64,000 nucleotides of DNA from Saprospiraceae bacterium (GCA_020631355.1 JAHDHL010000002.1:131703-195702), one strand, 5' to 3'; positions 27,701 through 35,986 are shown, counted from the first letter of the stretch. Notes: generated by a model from the sequence alone, not told the origin. Numbers and translations are program-made.

Positions 27701-30625
27701 TTCGTCTGGAGTCAATACTACAGTAGGTTCCAAAATGTCTTCTGTGATATTAATGGTAGTTGTAGCAGTACAACCATTATCACTATCCGTAACGGTAACC
27801 GTATAATCACCAGCTGCTGTTATGGTTCCTGTGCCTCCATTATCCGTAACACCAGTACTCCATTGATAACTTGCCGTACCTTGTACTGTAGGAGTTGGTG
27901 TCAATATGATGCTACTCACATTACAATTGAATTCTGGTTCGTCCTGACTCAAAGTCACACTAGGTGCTAGAATATCCTCATCCACAAATACGGTCCCTGT
28001 TGCTGTACATCCATTAGAAGCATCCGTAACCGTAACCGTATAATCACCTGTTGCAGCTATGGTTGTCACCTGACCTGTCCCCGTTACACCAGCACTCCAC
28101 TGATAGGTCGCATTCTGACCTAGGGCATGGAATGCAGTAATACTTATCGGCCCTGGTGTATCACAAGAAAACTCAGCATCAGATGCGACCAAGGAAACAC
28201 TGAAAGGATTCTGTCCCTCAGGTACATTAATCGAAGCAGTGGCCGTACAACCGTTATCCTCATCTGTAATTGTGACGGTATAATCACCCGACTGGGTAAT
28301 GGTCACATTATCATTCAAACCTACTGCGCCATCACTCCATGCATATGAAGTCAACCCTTGGGTATTAGGTGACGCTGTCAGGGTCATGCTTGCTATGGAA
28401 CAATTGAATTCAGGGTCAGAGGAGCTTAATGTAACGGAGGGTTGTTGGTAATCCGATGTTAATGTAATGGATTCGGATGCTGTACACCCATTGTCATCAT
28501 CCGTTACCGTTACCGAATAAGTTCCTTCTATCAGAACAAGGCCTGTATCCTGTCCTACATTTGGAAATACACCCGAACTCCAATTATAACTAATTGTACC
28601 CTGACCAGTCACTCCGGCAATCAGACTCATTTCATCCACACCACAATTGAATTCAGGGTCGGATGCTTCAAATACCAATACAGGATCAGCAAAGTCTTCT
28701 CCCACATTGATTGTGGCAGTAGTCGTACATCCATTATCCGTATCTGTAACTGTTACGGTATAATCCCCTGCTGATGGAATGGATGCCGTGGCATTCGTAC
28801 CCAAGAATGGAAGATTCCATTCATAGGCAGCAGTTCCTTGCACAGTAGGAGATGTTGTCAATACAATTCCATTCGGTTGGTTACAATTGAATTCCGGAGC
28901 TGAAGATGCCAGTGTTGCAGTAGGGCCCAAAAGGTCCTCTCCAATATTGATGGTAGCAGTAGCTGTACAACCATTACCATCATCTGTCAAGGTAACCGTA
29001 TAATCACCCATCATGGATATGGTACCTGTCCCTGTATTATCCGTGACACCTGTACTCCATTGATAGGTTGCATTTCCTTGAATCCCTGATGGATTGGGTG
29101 TTAGGGTAATATTGGTTATGTCACATGTGATTTCGGAATCGGAAGCAGTCAATGTAACTGATGGTGTACAGGCATCAGCCGTACAAGTCAGCGTTGCGAT
29201 GTTACCCACATTACATGCACCCACGGGTCTTACTTCTATGGTCACCATATCTCCCTGACTGAGGCCTGAGACTAAATGGGAAGTAGGACCGGGGTTGGGA
29301 GGTCCCCAAGTTGCCCCTCCATCCGTACTCACCTCATAGGATAAAACCCCGGGGTCAGCATTCCATGAGAATGTGATGCTACTCATATCACTGGAACAAC
29401 TCAAATCAGGAACAGGTATGGGAGGATTCTCAGTAATAAATACCGTAATCGTATCATTCGTACAGATACTCGTCTGTACTTCAATCTGTACCGTCTCAAC
29501 AGACTCCGCAATACCATCATTAATAGGTTCGATATCAAAAGAGACCGAGTTTTGCCCTGCTGGAATCGTCAGGGAGGAGGGAATCGTAACATAATCCGTA
29601 CCATTGATGGCTGTACCGAAGATATTCAATGGGATATTGTAGTCAGTGGCCTGGGTTTGCTGTAATGTAAGCGTGATTGCGGCAACATCACCTGTACAGT
29701 CCTCAACCACCAATGGATCCACACTTGCCGTAGATACATCCACATCCAAAACACCTGATGTAAAACTGTTTGCTTCCAAAAAAACTCCCGAGTCAAGCGC
29801 CGTATCAAAGGCATCAGCCAAAGCGAGTTTGATATGATAGGTTTCACAGGGTACTACGGTTGCCGAAGCTTGCAAGGTCACCGTCATTCCATCAAATTGG
29901 ATAAACGAACCTGACCCACCTATTCCTCCTGCTGCATTATCCACAAACAAAGAAGAATAGGATAATGAACCCGCAGGTTCCGTACAGTTGGCCACAGTAC
30001 CACCTGAACCTCCTGGATTTCCATTATTCACCGTATTGATGGCCACTGGTAATGGTGGCACTGACCCTGGAATGGTTGCGATATTCGTTGTTGGGAAAGG
30101 CGTACTTACTCCCGTAAGGAAAAATGCGAACACGTCGTTAAAATCCGTACAGGCATATTCATTATATTCTTCAGAAGCGAATGTATAATTGAATGTTATC
30201 GTATTCGAAAGTGGAACGAAATCGAATTCCAGTACAACTGCATCATTGGTCGTATTTGGGAATATCAATGCATCCAAATCGGTATCCCCGGGGCCGAACG
30301 GTCCCGCTGAACCGAACCCCTGATCCAGATTCAATCCTGGTATGGCCATATCCTCACAGAATCCAGAGGACATCATGATACCCTCGGTGATGCCAAGATT
30401 AGAGTTGGAATTTGTAAAATAGGCCAATTGCCTATTGTCTGCCAAGGTAACAGTAACGTTAGTCGCATCAATGTCATTACCCAGAAAGACCTCCACCAAT
30501 TGAGCAGGAGTAAGGGTGTTATCTACGACTAATTGGGCTCTGGAAAAGAATGGTAGGGATATCAAAAAGAAAACTACACACAGAGCTCGAGCAAAACATC
30601 TAAGTTTTGTTTGTTTATCGGTCAT
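21782..30625 (-). CDS. Giant T9SS surface protein with tandem 79-residue repeats and SprB-like repeats
   Basis: 2947 residues, about 300 kDa. Signal peptide near residues 13-30. Residues about 31-270 are a choice-of-anchor L domain (LTPAQLVEVFLGNDIDATN, FNYTFASEEYNEYACTDFND). A Calx-beta-like region (IPAGQNSVSFDIEPINDGIA) and a fibronectin-type segment follow. About residues 488-2068 hold 20 repeats of about 79 residues with SSDEPEFNCNV, ATYQWSTGV and DYTVTITDSDNGCT. Then come nine SprB-like repeats (LTCNGANDGAISVMASGGDG) and a final Ig-like segment. The C-terminal domain is CHU_C type: NIFVPNAFTPNDDGFNDFL to the end. It is likely exported by T9SS and held at the cell surface as an adhesin or gliding-type filament. 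Repeats probably expand and contract by recombination. Confidence 0.92.
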   Translation of the reverse strand: MTDKQTKLRCFARALCVVFFLISLPFFSRAQLVVDNTLTPAQLVEVFLGNDIDATNVTVTLADNRQLAYFTNSNSNLGITEGIMMSSGFCEDMAIPGLNLDQGFGSAGPFGPGDTDLDALIFPNTTNDAVVLEFDFVPLSNTITFNYTFASEEYNEYACTDFNDVFAFFLTGVSTPFPTTNIATIPGSVPPLPVAINTVNNGNPGGSGGTVANCTEPAGSLSYSSLFVDNAAGGIGGSGSFIQFDGMTVTLQASATVVPCETYHIKLALADAFDTALDSGVFLEANSFTSGVLDVDVSTASVDPLVVEDCTGDVAAITLTLQQTQATDYNIPLNIFGTAINGTDYVTIPSSLTIPAGQNSVSFDIEPINDGIAESVETVQIEVQTSICTNDTITVFITENPPIPVPDLSCSSDMSSITFSWNADPGVLSYEVSTDGGATWGPPNPGPTSHLVSGLSQGDMVTIEVRPVGACNVGNIATLTCTADACTPSVTLTASDSEITCDITNITLTPNPSGIQGNATYQWSTGVTDNTGTGTISMMGDYTVTLTDDGNGCTATATINIGEDLLGPTATLASSAPEFNCNQPNGIVLTTSPTVQGTAAYEWNLPFLGTNATASIPSAGDYTVTVTDTDNGCTTTATINVGEDFADPVLVFEASDPEFNCGVDEMSLIAGVTGQGTISYNWSSGVFPNVGQDTGLVLIEGTYSVTVTDDDNGCTASESITLTSDYQQPSVTLSSSDPEFNCSIASMTLTASPNTQGLTSYAWSDGAVGLNDNVTITQSGDYTVTITDEDNGCTATASINVPEGQNPFSVSLVASDAEFSCDTPGPISITAFHALGQNATYQWSAGVTGTGQVTTIAATGDYTVTVTDASNGCTATGTVFVDEDILAPSVTLSQDEPEFNCNVSSIILTPTPTVQGTASYQWSTGVTDNGGTGTITAAGDYTVTVTDSDNGCTATTTINITEDILEPTVVLTPDEPEFNCNVSTITLTPTPTVQGTATYQWSAGVTDNGGTGTIASAGDYTVTITDSDNGCTSTTTINISEDVLAPSVSLSSDEPEFNCNVSSIVLTPTPTVQGTATYQWSTGVTDNGGTGTIASAGDYTVTITDSDNGCTSTATINIGEDVLAPSVSLSSDEPEFNCNVSSVVLTPTPTVQGTATYQWSAGVTDNGGTGTIASAGDYTVTITDSDNGCTSTATINIGEDVLAPSVSLSSDEPEFTCDVNSIVLTPTPTVQGTATYQWSAGVTDNGGTGTITTAGDYTVTITDDDNGCTATTTINIGEDVLAPSVSLSSDEPEFTCDVNSIVLTPTPTVQGTATYQWSAGITDNGGTGTITTAGDYTVTITDDDNGCTATTTINIGEDILAPSVSLSSDEPEFNCNINSIILTANPTVQGTATYQWSTGVTDNGSTGTITMSGDYTVTITDSDNGCTSTATINVPDDPLDPTVNLSSDEPEFNCTVNSITLTASPFVQGTATYQWSTGVIDNGVSGTITTSGDYTVTITDSDNGCTATATINITEDFLDPVVTLDSDEPEFNCNVSTITLTPTPTVQGTATYQWSAGVTDNGGTGTITTAGDYTVTITDDDNGCNSTAMISIGEDFLDPTVTLSSDEPEFNCNVSTITLTPAPTVQGTATYQWSAGVTDNGGTGTITTAGDYTVTITDSDNGCTSTAMINISEDILAPSVTLSQDEPEFNCNVNSIILTPTPTVQGTATYQWSTGVTDNGGTGTITTAGDYTVTITDSDNGCTAIANITITEDVLNPTVSLGSDEPEFNCNVSTITLTPTSTVQGTATYQWSAGVTDNGGTGTITTAGDYTVTITDDDNGCTSTATINITEDILNPTVSLGSDEPEFNCNVSTITLTPTPTVQGTATYQWSAGVTDNGGTGTITTAGDYTVTITDDDNGCNSTAMISIGEDFLDPTVTLTSDEPEFNCNVSTITLTPTSTVQGTATYQWSTGVTDNGGTGTITTAGDYTVTITDSDNGCTSTTTINIGENFTPPTANITPTGTQLYCTVNSINLDASTSTSQGALTYQWSAGVVGTGSVVSVTAAGTYTVTITDINGCTDETSVNITEVPPVVVTEVSTADLTCNGANDGAISVMASGGDGTYSYAWNGAAAGANDMATNLSPDTYVVTVTDGLGCTATYSYEVTEPLAITPTLTQTDISCTGGNDGTATASATGGTVAGGYGFEWSTTPIQTTATATGLVAGTYTVTVTDDNMCTATSQIDVNEPLALTLTISGTDVSCAAGMDGTASVVATDGTAGYTYLWSNSPPGQTAMITGLTAGTYTVTVTDANDCVETASITIDEPMAMTVTAIETQIQSDCVFPDGAASVSASNGAGGYTFAWGTNDNQTGPNATGLTAGTYFVTATDANGCTASTSVEINSTFTITPVETITDVDCNGSATGGIEIVTTGDGTNEPFTYDWGTSNANPFLGLTAGTYTVVITDNNNCSRQETYFVDEPDALVITVIDVNDATCSSSSDGSIVIDVSGGTGLYTYTWDGAATGQDDTVDNIPFGTYNVVVEDANGCQATEVINVGTPSPIIITLLGSTPANCTACDGTASINVSGGTPPYSYQWANGNNSPTPDNLCGGINTITVFDSNNCSATLDVNVDNVTTLVIDEIEVDDTSCPNSCDGEAMITASGGLAPFNYIWDANAGGQMTEVATGLCEGSYEVTVTDQNGCVVSGTAIVNSPEPLSLVLDSEDVRCFGEENGTIIVDTAFGGTPPYSYALADELFIIDTIFPLQPGGTQTVYIQDANGCLDSADVFVNQPGELIVTAYPLDTLINLGETVELTAIPNQDNTTISWSPSDSLSCGDCPNPTTSTYNTVLYTVTVTDTINGCVVVEELLVRVNKDRNIFVPNAFTPNDDGFNDFLTVYTGPTVANIRTFQVFDRWGELVYSLNDFQPNSQDLGWDGYFNGKPMNSAVFVYFLEAEFIDGHIEKFTGDVTLVR
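22330..24420 (-). repeat. Region encoding nine SprB-like repeats
   Basis: Each unit of about 75-80 residues starts with a Cys followed by x-G-x-x-D-G and ends with YTVTVTDxxxC. Units differ much more from one another than the upstream 79-residue repeats, so this is the older array. SprB repeats are known from the gliding adhesin SprB of Flavobacterium. Confidence 0.8.
24420..29163 (-). repeat. Array of about 20 tandem repeats of 237 bp, 14 almost identical
   Basis: The unit is about 79 codons. Fourteen units between about 24650 and 27975 are nearly identical at DNA level; for example adjacent units near 26525 and 26761 share long exact stretches. The first five (about 27975-29163) and the last (about 24420-24650) have diverged. 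The pattern of homogeneous centre and diverged edges is typical of arrays kept alike by unequal crossing-over or gene conversion. The cysteines in each unit (EFNCN and NGCT) are conserved and could form one disulfide per unit. Confidence 0.92.
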
Positions 30626-30863
30626 TATCTTATAGTTTTAGTGCCTCGAAACTAATTATTGAAGATAATAAAATCTTATGCTTTATTGTAATATCTCTAC
30701 CCTAAACACTACATGAGGTATGATAAGGGAACATCATGTTATATAAAATCATACTTTTCAGATGCCCAACCCTTTACTCTATTCTCCCAATCCCATACCT
30801 TTGCCCTGCTAAGTGAACCAATGGATTCCCATTGATTGAATCTGATTAAAACTATATACATAC

Positions 30864-31859
30864 ATGAAAGTCGCTTTAGTTGGTGCTACCGGCCTTGTAG
30901 GTCAAGTCATGAGAGAAGTTTTGGAAGAAAGGAACCTGAATATTTCCACTTTTCTACCTGTAGCATCTGCAAGATCCGTAGGCAAGACCATTTCATTCAA
31001 CGGAAAGGATTATACTGTTGTAAGCATGCAGGATGCTGTGGATGCACAACCTGATTTGGCTATATTTTCAGCCGGTGGTGGCGTATCCAAGGAATGGGCT
31101 CCAAAATTCGCCGCTGTCGGGACAACAGTCGTTGATAATTCTTCTGCATGGAGAATGGATCCTAGTAAAAAACTGGTTGTTCCTGAAGTCAATGCACATG
31201 TGCTTGACAATACAGATAAAATCATTGCCAACCCCAACTGTTCCACCATACAAATGGTAGTGCCTTTGGCTCCCTTACATGAGCGTTATGGAATAGAAAG
31301 ATTGGTTATTTCCACTTACCAATCCATTACCGGAACCGGTGCCAAGGCTGTCCAGCAATACGAATCCGAAAAGGCTGGTGCCAAGGAGGGCTACGAAATG
31401 GCTTATCCATATCCTATCCTAGACAACTGTCTGCCTCATTGTGGTGTCTTTGAGGATAATGACTACACTACGGAGGAAATGAAACTCGTGAATGAGACTC
31501 ACAAAATCCTAGGTGACAAGGATATTAGGATTACAGCAACTGCAGTAAGGATTCCTGCACAGGGAGGACACTCCGAAAGTGTTAATATCACATTCAAGAA
31601 CGAATTTGATATTAATGAGGTTAAGGAATTATTGAAGCAAACGGATGGTGTCATTGTTGAGGATGACATCAGGAATAATAAATACCCGATGCCAATGAAT
31701 GCCAAGAACAAAGATGAGGTATTCGTCGGTAGGATAAGGAGAGACCATTCAGCTGACCATTCCCTGAATTTATGGATTGTATCCGATAATCTCAGGAAAG
31801 GTGCGGCCACCAATGCTGTACAAATAGCACAGCATCTCGTGGAGAAAGGCTACCTTTAG
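30864..31859 (+). CDS. asd: Aspartate-semialdehyde dehydrogenase
   Basis: Converts aspartyl phosphate to aspartate semialdehyde for lysine, diaminopimelate, threonine and methionine synthesis. The N-terminal NADP fold begins MKVALVGATGLVGQVMREVL. The catalytic Cys126 sits in IIANPNCSTIQMVVPLAPLH. The dimer and substrate motifs VISTYQSITGTGAKAVQQ and RIPAQGGHSES are present. Length 331 residues, normal. Single gene divergent from the giant surface protein; ends shortly before the coiled-coil gene. Confidence 0.96.
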   Translation: MKVALVGATGLVGQVMREVLEERNLNISTFLPVASARSVGKTISFNGKDYTVVSMQDAVDAQPDLAIFSAGGGVSKEWAPKFAAVGTTVVDNSSAWRMDPSKKLVVPEVNAHVLDNTDKIIANPNCSTIQMVVPLAPLHERYGIERLVISTYQSITGTGAKAVQQYESEKAGAKEGYEMAYPYPILDNCLPHCGVFEDNDYTTEEMKLVNETHKILGDKDIRITATAVRIPAQGGHSESVNITFKNEFDINEVKELLKQTDGVIVEDDIRNNKYPMPMNAKNKDEVFVGRIRRDHSADHSLNLWIVSDNLRKGAATNAVQIAQHLVEKGYL

Positions 31860-31943
31860 TAAAAAACCGGATGACCCCTTGACTGAAAGGTCTGTATGAC
31901 CTATTACTATTGTATCAATTGATTGTACGAAATTGACATTGAA

Positions 31944-33890
31944 ATGAATTCTAAGTTAGTATTGTGGGGCACAAATGCCCAAGATGAAAAAATCCTAGTT
32001 GCCCTAGAACTCCTTGTGGAGGAAAACAAAGTAAAGATTTACACTTTCCCTGATAAGATTGTATTGGATGATTTTTATGACCAGATGAGAAATCACTGGA
32101 GAGTGGGTAAGGAAGTGACTTTCGTAGAGGGATTCACTGAAGAAATACGAGACCTGACTGCTTCCGAAACCTTACTTCCCGACCATATCAAGGTAGAAAG
32201 AACCGACCTGATTGAGAAAAAACAATTGGAATGGCATGTATTGGTACTGAGTTCCAAGATGCACAGCCAGTTCAAATCCGAACTTGATAGCATCAGGAAT
32301 CGTGTGGAACAATTGGACTCCTTTGACAATTCCATTTGGGAAAGTCTGAAATCGTTCTGGGCCAAGGTACAGAATCAAATCAAGGATGGCATCCTTACCC
32401 GTAATTATGCCAATGACCTTAGGAAAGGAACCGATGAGCTATTCGACCAACTCAAGACCCTCCGGAAGAAATTGGATGAGGAATATCGTTCTAAAGCCAA
32501 GGAGAATTTTGATTGGTTCACAGTCAAACTGGATGAGATTGAAAAACGAATAGAGGAAGGACTTAAGTTATCGGGTGTATTCGAAGACCTAAAGGAATTA
32601 CAGCGTAAATTCCACAATACGAAGTTCACTAAGGAATTCAGGGAAAAAGTTTGGAATAGATTGGATGGTTCATTCAAGGCTGTAAAGGATAAAAGATATG
32701 GCAAAAAGGCAAGCAATGAGAACTCTGCCACAACCCGTATGAATAACAGATACGAAGGTTTGCTTAAAGCCATCAAACGAACTGAGTTTTCCAGAGACAG
32801 GGACCTCAAAGACCTAGAATTCGAAAACAGAAGGATACAAAGAACGGATGGTCAATTAGAAGCCCAAATCCGCGAGGCCAAGATTAAGATGATAAACCAA
32901 AGGCTTAAATTCAAGGAAGATAAGCTAAAGGAGATGTATGCTACCAAAACGCAGTTGGATAAGAAAATGGCCAAACAGCAGGAAAAGGAGCGTCTGGATA
33001 AGATTCGTAGGGAAAAGGAAGCCGCAGCAAAAGCAAAGATCCAAGAAGAAGCCAAGGCTACCAAGGAGAATATGGATGATGCTACCAAGGAAAAATTAGC
33101 CGCAGCAGCTGAAGAAATCAATTCTTCCAAGAAAAAGAAGAAAGACCTTGTAGATAAGGTGATGGACACCGTAGAGGAAGTGAGGGATATGATTGAGGAA
33201 AAAATGGAGGACACCATTATTTCCGCTAAGGCCGCTGCTGTTGTCATTTCCGAGGAAGTTTCTGAAAAAATGGAACCCTTTACAGAAAAGGGAAAAGAAG
33301 TAGTGGACGACCTGACATCCAAAGCCGAGGAGAAAGTAGAGGAAGTAAAAGAAGCATTCTCATCCAATAATGAGGATAGCAATGAGGAAAAAGGATTCTT
33401 TGATAAGGCCAAGGACGTAGCCGAACAAATCAAAGATAAGGTAGAGGAAAAAGTCGAGGAAGCTAAGGAGGCATTCTCAAGCGAGGATGACACATCAGAT
33501 CATGATGATGCAAAAGAGAAAGGATTCTTCGACAAGGCCAAGGACGTAGCCGAACAAATCAAGGACAAGGTGGAGGAAAAAGTGGAGGAAGCCAAGCAAG
33601 TTGTAGAGGATAAAATCGAGGAAGAAAAAGAGGGGAAAGGTTTCTTGAGTAAGGCAATGGAAACATTGGGTGATATCAAGGAAAATATTTCCGAAACCTT
33701 GGAAGAAGTATCCGAAAAAATGGAACCTTATGCCGAAAAGGGAAAGGAAATCGTAGATGACCTGACCAATAAGGCATCCGATGCAATGGAAGAAGTAAAG
33801 AAAACCGCCAAGGATGTCAAGGATGACATAGCTGAACAGGTGGATGATATTACCAAGGACAAGGAGGATACCCCTCCTACCGATGCCTAA
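31944..33890 (+). CDS. Coiled-coil protein with C-terminal apolipoprotein-like amphipathic repeats
   Basis: Start taken at ATG 31944 (MNSKLVLWGTNAQDEKILVA); a TTG seven codons upstream is unlikely. The N-terminal 90 residues form a compact domain. Residues about 90-390 are highly charged helices (WESLKSFWAKVQNQIKDGIL, LFDQLKTLRKKLDEEY), with loose likeness to DUF349 coiled coils. The last 250 residues are Lys/Glu-rich amphipathic repeats, including two copies of EKGFFDKAKDVAEQIKDKVE about 43 residues apart and two copies of a VSEKMEP..EKGKE..DDL unit, as in LEA, YtxH or apolipoprotein-like proteins. No signal peptide, so probably cytoplasmic. Function unknown; stress protection or a structural role is only a guess. 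Confidence 0.7.
   Translation: MNSKLVLWGTNAQDEKILVALELLVEENKVKIYTFPDKIVLDDFYDQMRNHWRVGKEVTFVEGFTEEIRDLTASETLLPDHIKVERTDLIEKKQLEWHVLVLSSKMHSQFKSELDSIRNRVEQLDSFDNSIWESLKSFWAKVQNQIKDGILTRNYANDLRKGTDELFDQLKTLRKKLDEEYRSKAKENFDWFTVKLDEIEKRIEEGLKLSGVFEDLKELQRKFHNTKFTKEFREKVWNRLDGSFKAVKDKRYGKKASNENSATTRMNNRYEGLLKAIKRTEFSRDRDLKDLEFENRRIQRTDGQLEAQIREAKIKMINQRLKFKEDKLKEMYATKTQLDKKMAKQQEKERLDKIRREKEAAAKAKIQEEAKATKENMDDATKEKLAAAAEEINSSKKKKKDLVDKVMDTVEEVRDMIEEKMEDTIISAKAAAVVISEEVSEKMEPFTEKGKEVVDDLTSKAEEKVEEVKEAFSSNNEDSNEEKGFFDKAKDVAEQIKDKVEEKVEEAKEAFSSEDDTSDHDDAKEKGFFDKAKDVAEQIKDKVEEKVEEAKQVVEDKIEEEKEGKGFLSKAMETLGDIKENISETLEEVSEKMEPYAEKGKEIVDDLTNKASDAMEEVKKTAKDVKDDIAEQVDDITKDKEDTPPTDA
33391..33610 (+). repeat. 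Duplicated segment encoding an amphipathic helix
   Basis: Two copies of about 90 bases, offset by 129 bases (33392 and 33521), encode GFFDKAKDVAEQIKDKVEEK. They are close to identical in DNA, which suggests a recent internal duplication. Confidence 0.75.
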
Positions 33891-33911
33891 GTATAGCTTA
33901 AGGTTCATACA

Positions 33912-33950
33912 GAAACGGCACCCCGCTTTGCGGGGTGCCGTTTTCATTTT
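33912..33950 (+). terminator. Strong terminator of the coiled-coil gene
   Basis: 14-bp GC-rich stem AAACGGCACCCCGC with its complement, loop TTT, and tail TTTTCATTTT, about 20 bases past the stop. Confidence 0.92.
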
Positions 33951-33959
33951 GGCTGAGCC

Positions 33960-33997
33960 AAAAAAAACACCGAGCCTCCAGTAACCTGGAAGCCCGG
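33960..33997 (-). terminator. Terminator of the subtilase gene
   Basis: On the minus strand CCGGGCTTCCAG pairs with CTGGAGGCTCGG (two G-T pairs), followed by TG and a T8 run. It is placed back to back with the plus-strand terminator at 33912. Confidence 0.85.
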
Positions 33998-34051
33998 CTC
34001 AATACTATAAGGGGGAGTAATAGTATGTGCGTTTAGATAGTTATTAGTTTT

Positions 34052-35986
34052 CTACACCCTCACGATATCGTTATCATCAAAACCCACATCCGCAAAAGTA
34101 TCCTGCGGGTGGTTGCTGACTGTCAAATTGAGTGTGAATTCACCACCTCCGTTAATGAAGCTGAAATTCACCATGCTGAAATTCATTAATTTCATAAAAT
34201 AAATCCCTGGTTGTAGACTATCTACTACCAGTTGTGTCATCATGTCCTCAGTAAGTTGGGCTTGGAAATCATGGCCACCGAACAAATGGGTAGGCTCGGC
34301 TCCGTGTTTGATAAATATAGTCAAAAGTTGTTTATTATCATGATCGACGGGAACATTTAATGTTAATGACAATTTCTTTCCTATTTGGTGGGGCTGTGTC
34401 TCGAATCGATACAATGCAAATGACTCATGCATCTTGATTTCGCCCTTGACATCCATACCATAATCAAAACTGAATTCAGGTACAAAATCCATACTGGGCA
34501 ATTGGGACGGAGGATACAACCTCAGTGGCATATTGAATGCACGCCTCACAGCATTCGCAGCATTGATTCTTCCATAACCGAATTTGTGGGAATGTCCATG
34601 GACATAATCGCTGGCCTCTCCCACACTATCAGCCGTTTCCTGCAGGATTTGCTTGACTTCCTTGGCTGTAAGGTTCGGATTGGCAGAAAGGACCAAGGCT
34701 GCCACACCCGCCACAATCGGGCAAGCAAATGAAGTACCCTCGGCATTGAATCTGTAAAAATGATGGTGGTCAATAAAACCGGGGGAAGCCTCGCTACCCG
34801 TTGGGCCATGACCTATCGCACGGAAATCACCGAATCGGTTCAGGTGTCCCGGGTCGGCAGTGGTAATCATTCCCGAATGTCCCCAGCCTCCCGGTGCGCA
34901 AACGGACATATTCGTGGTTCTATTGGTGTAAGGAGCAAAAGTATCCTCGCTTGTGGTGGCTCCCACAGCTATCACATTGGGATGGGTAGCCAGTTCATTA
35001 CTCTTGAGAAAATTGTAGTCATTTCCGGTTGCAAAGACTATGACACAGCCTTTTCCATTGCGTCCTTCCGTGGCACATTCCCGAATTGCACGAATAGCCA
35101 AGGAATCCATCTGTACCCCAAGATTACCAAAACTGCAACTTATCACATCCCCTCCATTCTTCATGATATGCCTGAACATCCGCCTCAGATCCCTGCCTCC
35201 ACCAGTATTGATTACGATGGGCATGAACTTCGCATTGGGTGCCACCCCCACAATACCCACGCCATTGGAATTGGCCAATGCTATTCCTGCGCAGGCCGTA
35301 CCATGGTCTGCCGTAGTGAATGCACTGTTTTCATTCCCACCTTCCTTGATATGAATCTTGAAAGGTTCGAATTCCCCGAATGGGGAAAAGTCCTTGGGTG
35401 CCACTATTTTCCCCTCAAAATCAGGATGTGTCAATTCGAACCCTTTGTCCAGTACTGCTATCGTGATGGTATCCGACCCCATTTCCCCGGTAACCTGATG
35501 TAGGATTTCCCAAGCTTCCGTTACCCTGGCATCCGCTCCTTTCTTGTATTTCCAGTGGTCTTCTCCAATCGTATCCTTACCATCATTCTTCAAATACCAC
35601 TGTTTAGATAATAAGTCATCCTGGGGCAATGTGAAACTACATTCTGTCATGGCTTGCCTAAAATCAGGCTCCGCTATCTTTACCCTAGTATCCTTGGCCA
35701 GATGGGCGGCTAGCCTAACGACATCCCCCTCTTTGAGGAAATATATGAAAGCATGTGCATCCAAGGTTTCGTCCAATTCCAAATGGTAAGGTGATAATAT
35801 TTCCTGTATGGCTTCCGATGTCACCCAATCCTTGAAAACGATATAGATGAATCCCGAAGTTTGGAGTATGATTCCCGATTTTTTCTCTTGATAATTCCTA
35901 ACTGACTGCCATTTGGAGTCATTTGGCATGGATTGTGATATTAGTGAAATGTGGTTCTCACCCAACTTCAACGTCGTGTAATTCAT
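34052..35986 (-). CDS. Subtilisin-like (S8) serine protease without signal peptide
   Basis: 644 residues. The catalytic triad is intact: Asp180 in TIAVLDKGFELTHPDF, His228 in TADHGTACAGIALA, and Ser in AEGTSFACPIVAGVAAL; the oxyanion Asn is probably in IVFATGNDYNFL. About 120 N-terminal residues precede the domain and resemble an inhibitor-type pro-region, and QWYLKNDGKDTIGEDHWKYK leads into it. After the protease come about 150 residues of beta-rich C-terminal domain, of the kind called P-like or pre-peptidase. The N-terminus MNYTTLKLGENHISLISQSM has no hydrophobic stretch and there is no T9SS tail, so the enzyme appears cytoplasmic or leaves by an unknown route. Monocistronic. Confidence 0.88.
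   Translation of the reverse strand: MNYTTLKLGENHISLISQSMPNDSKWQSVRNYQEKKSGIILQTSGFIYIVFKDWVTSEAIQEILSPYHLELDETLDAHAFIYFLKEGDVVRLAAHLAKDTRVKIAEPDFRQAMTECSFTLPQDDLLSKQWYLKNDGKDTIGEDHWKYKKGADARVTEAWEILHQVTGEMGSDTITIAVLDKGFELTHPDFEGKIVAPKDFSPFGEFEPFKIHIKEGGNENSAFTTADHGTACAGIALANSNGVGIVGVAPNAKFMPIVINTGGGRDLRRMFRHIMKNGGDVISCSFGNLGVQMDSLAIRAIRECATEGRNGKGCVIVFATGNDYNFLKSNELATHPNVIAVGATTSEDTFAPYTNRTTNMSVCAPGGWGHSGMITTADPGHLNRFGDFRAIGHGPTGSEASPGFIDHHHFYRFNAEGTSFACPIVAGVAALVLSANPNLTAKEVKQILQETADSVGEASDYVHGHSHKFGYGRINAANAVRRAFNMPLRLYPPSQLPSMDFVPEFSFDYGMDVKGEIKMHESFALYRFETQPHQIGKKLSLTLNVPVDHDNKQLLTIFIKHGAEPTHLFGGHDFQAQLTEDMMTQLVVDSLQPGIYFMKLMNFSMVNFSFINGGGEFTLNLTVSNHPQDTFADVGFDDNDIVRV

Noticed and set aside
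24560-28348. Several plus-strand frames across the repeat array of the giant protein
   Set aside because: They recur once per 237-bp unit and simply mirror the repeat codons of the minus-strand gene.
21782-30625. Tandem repeats considered as a possible CRISPR or VNTR outside genes
   Set aside because: The 237-bp period is a multiple of three, the frame stays open throughout, and units encode a folded-domain pattern; it is a coding repeat.
32852-33947. Minus-strand frames opposite the coiled-coil gene
   Set aside because: Ser/Leu/Phe-rich translations are the expected complement of Lys/Glu repeat codons; no independent evidence.
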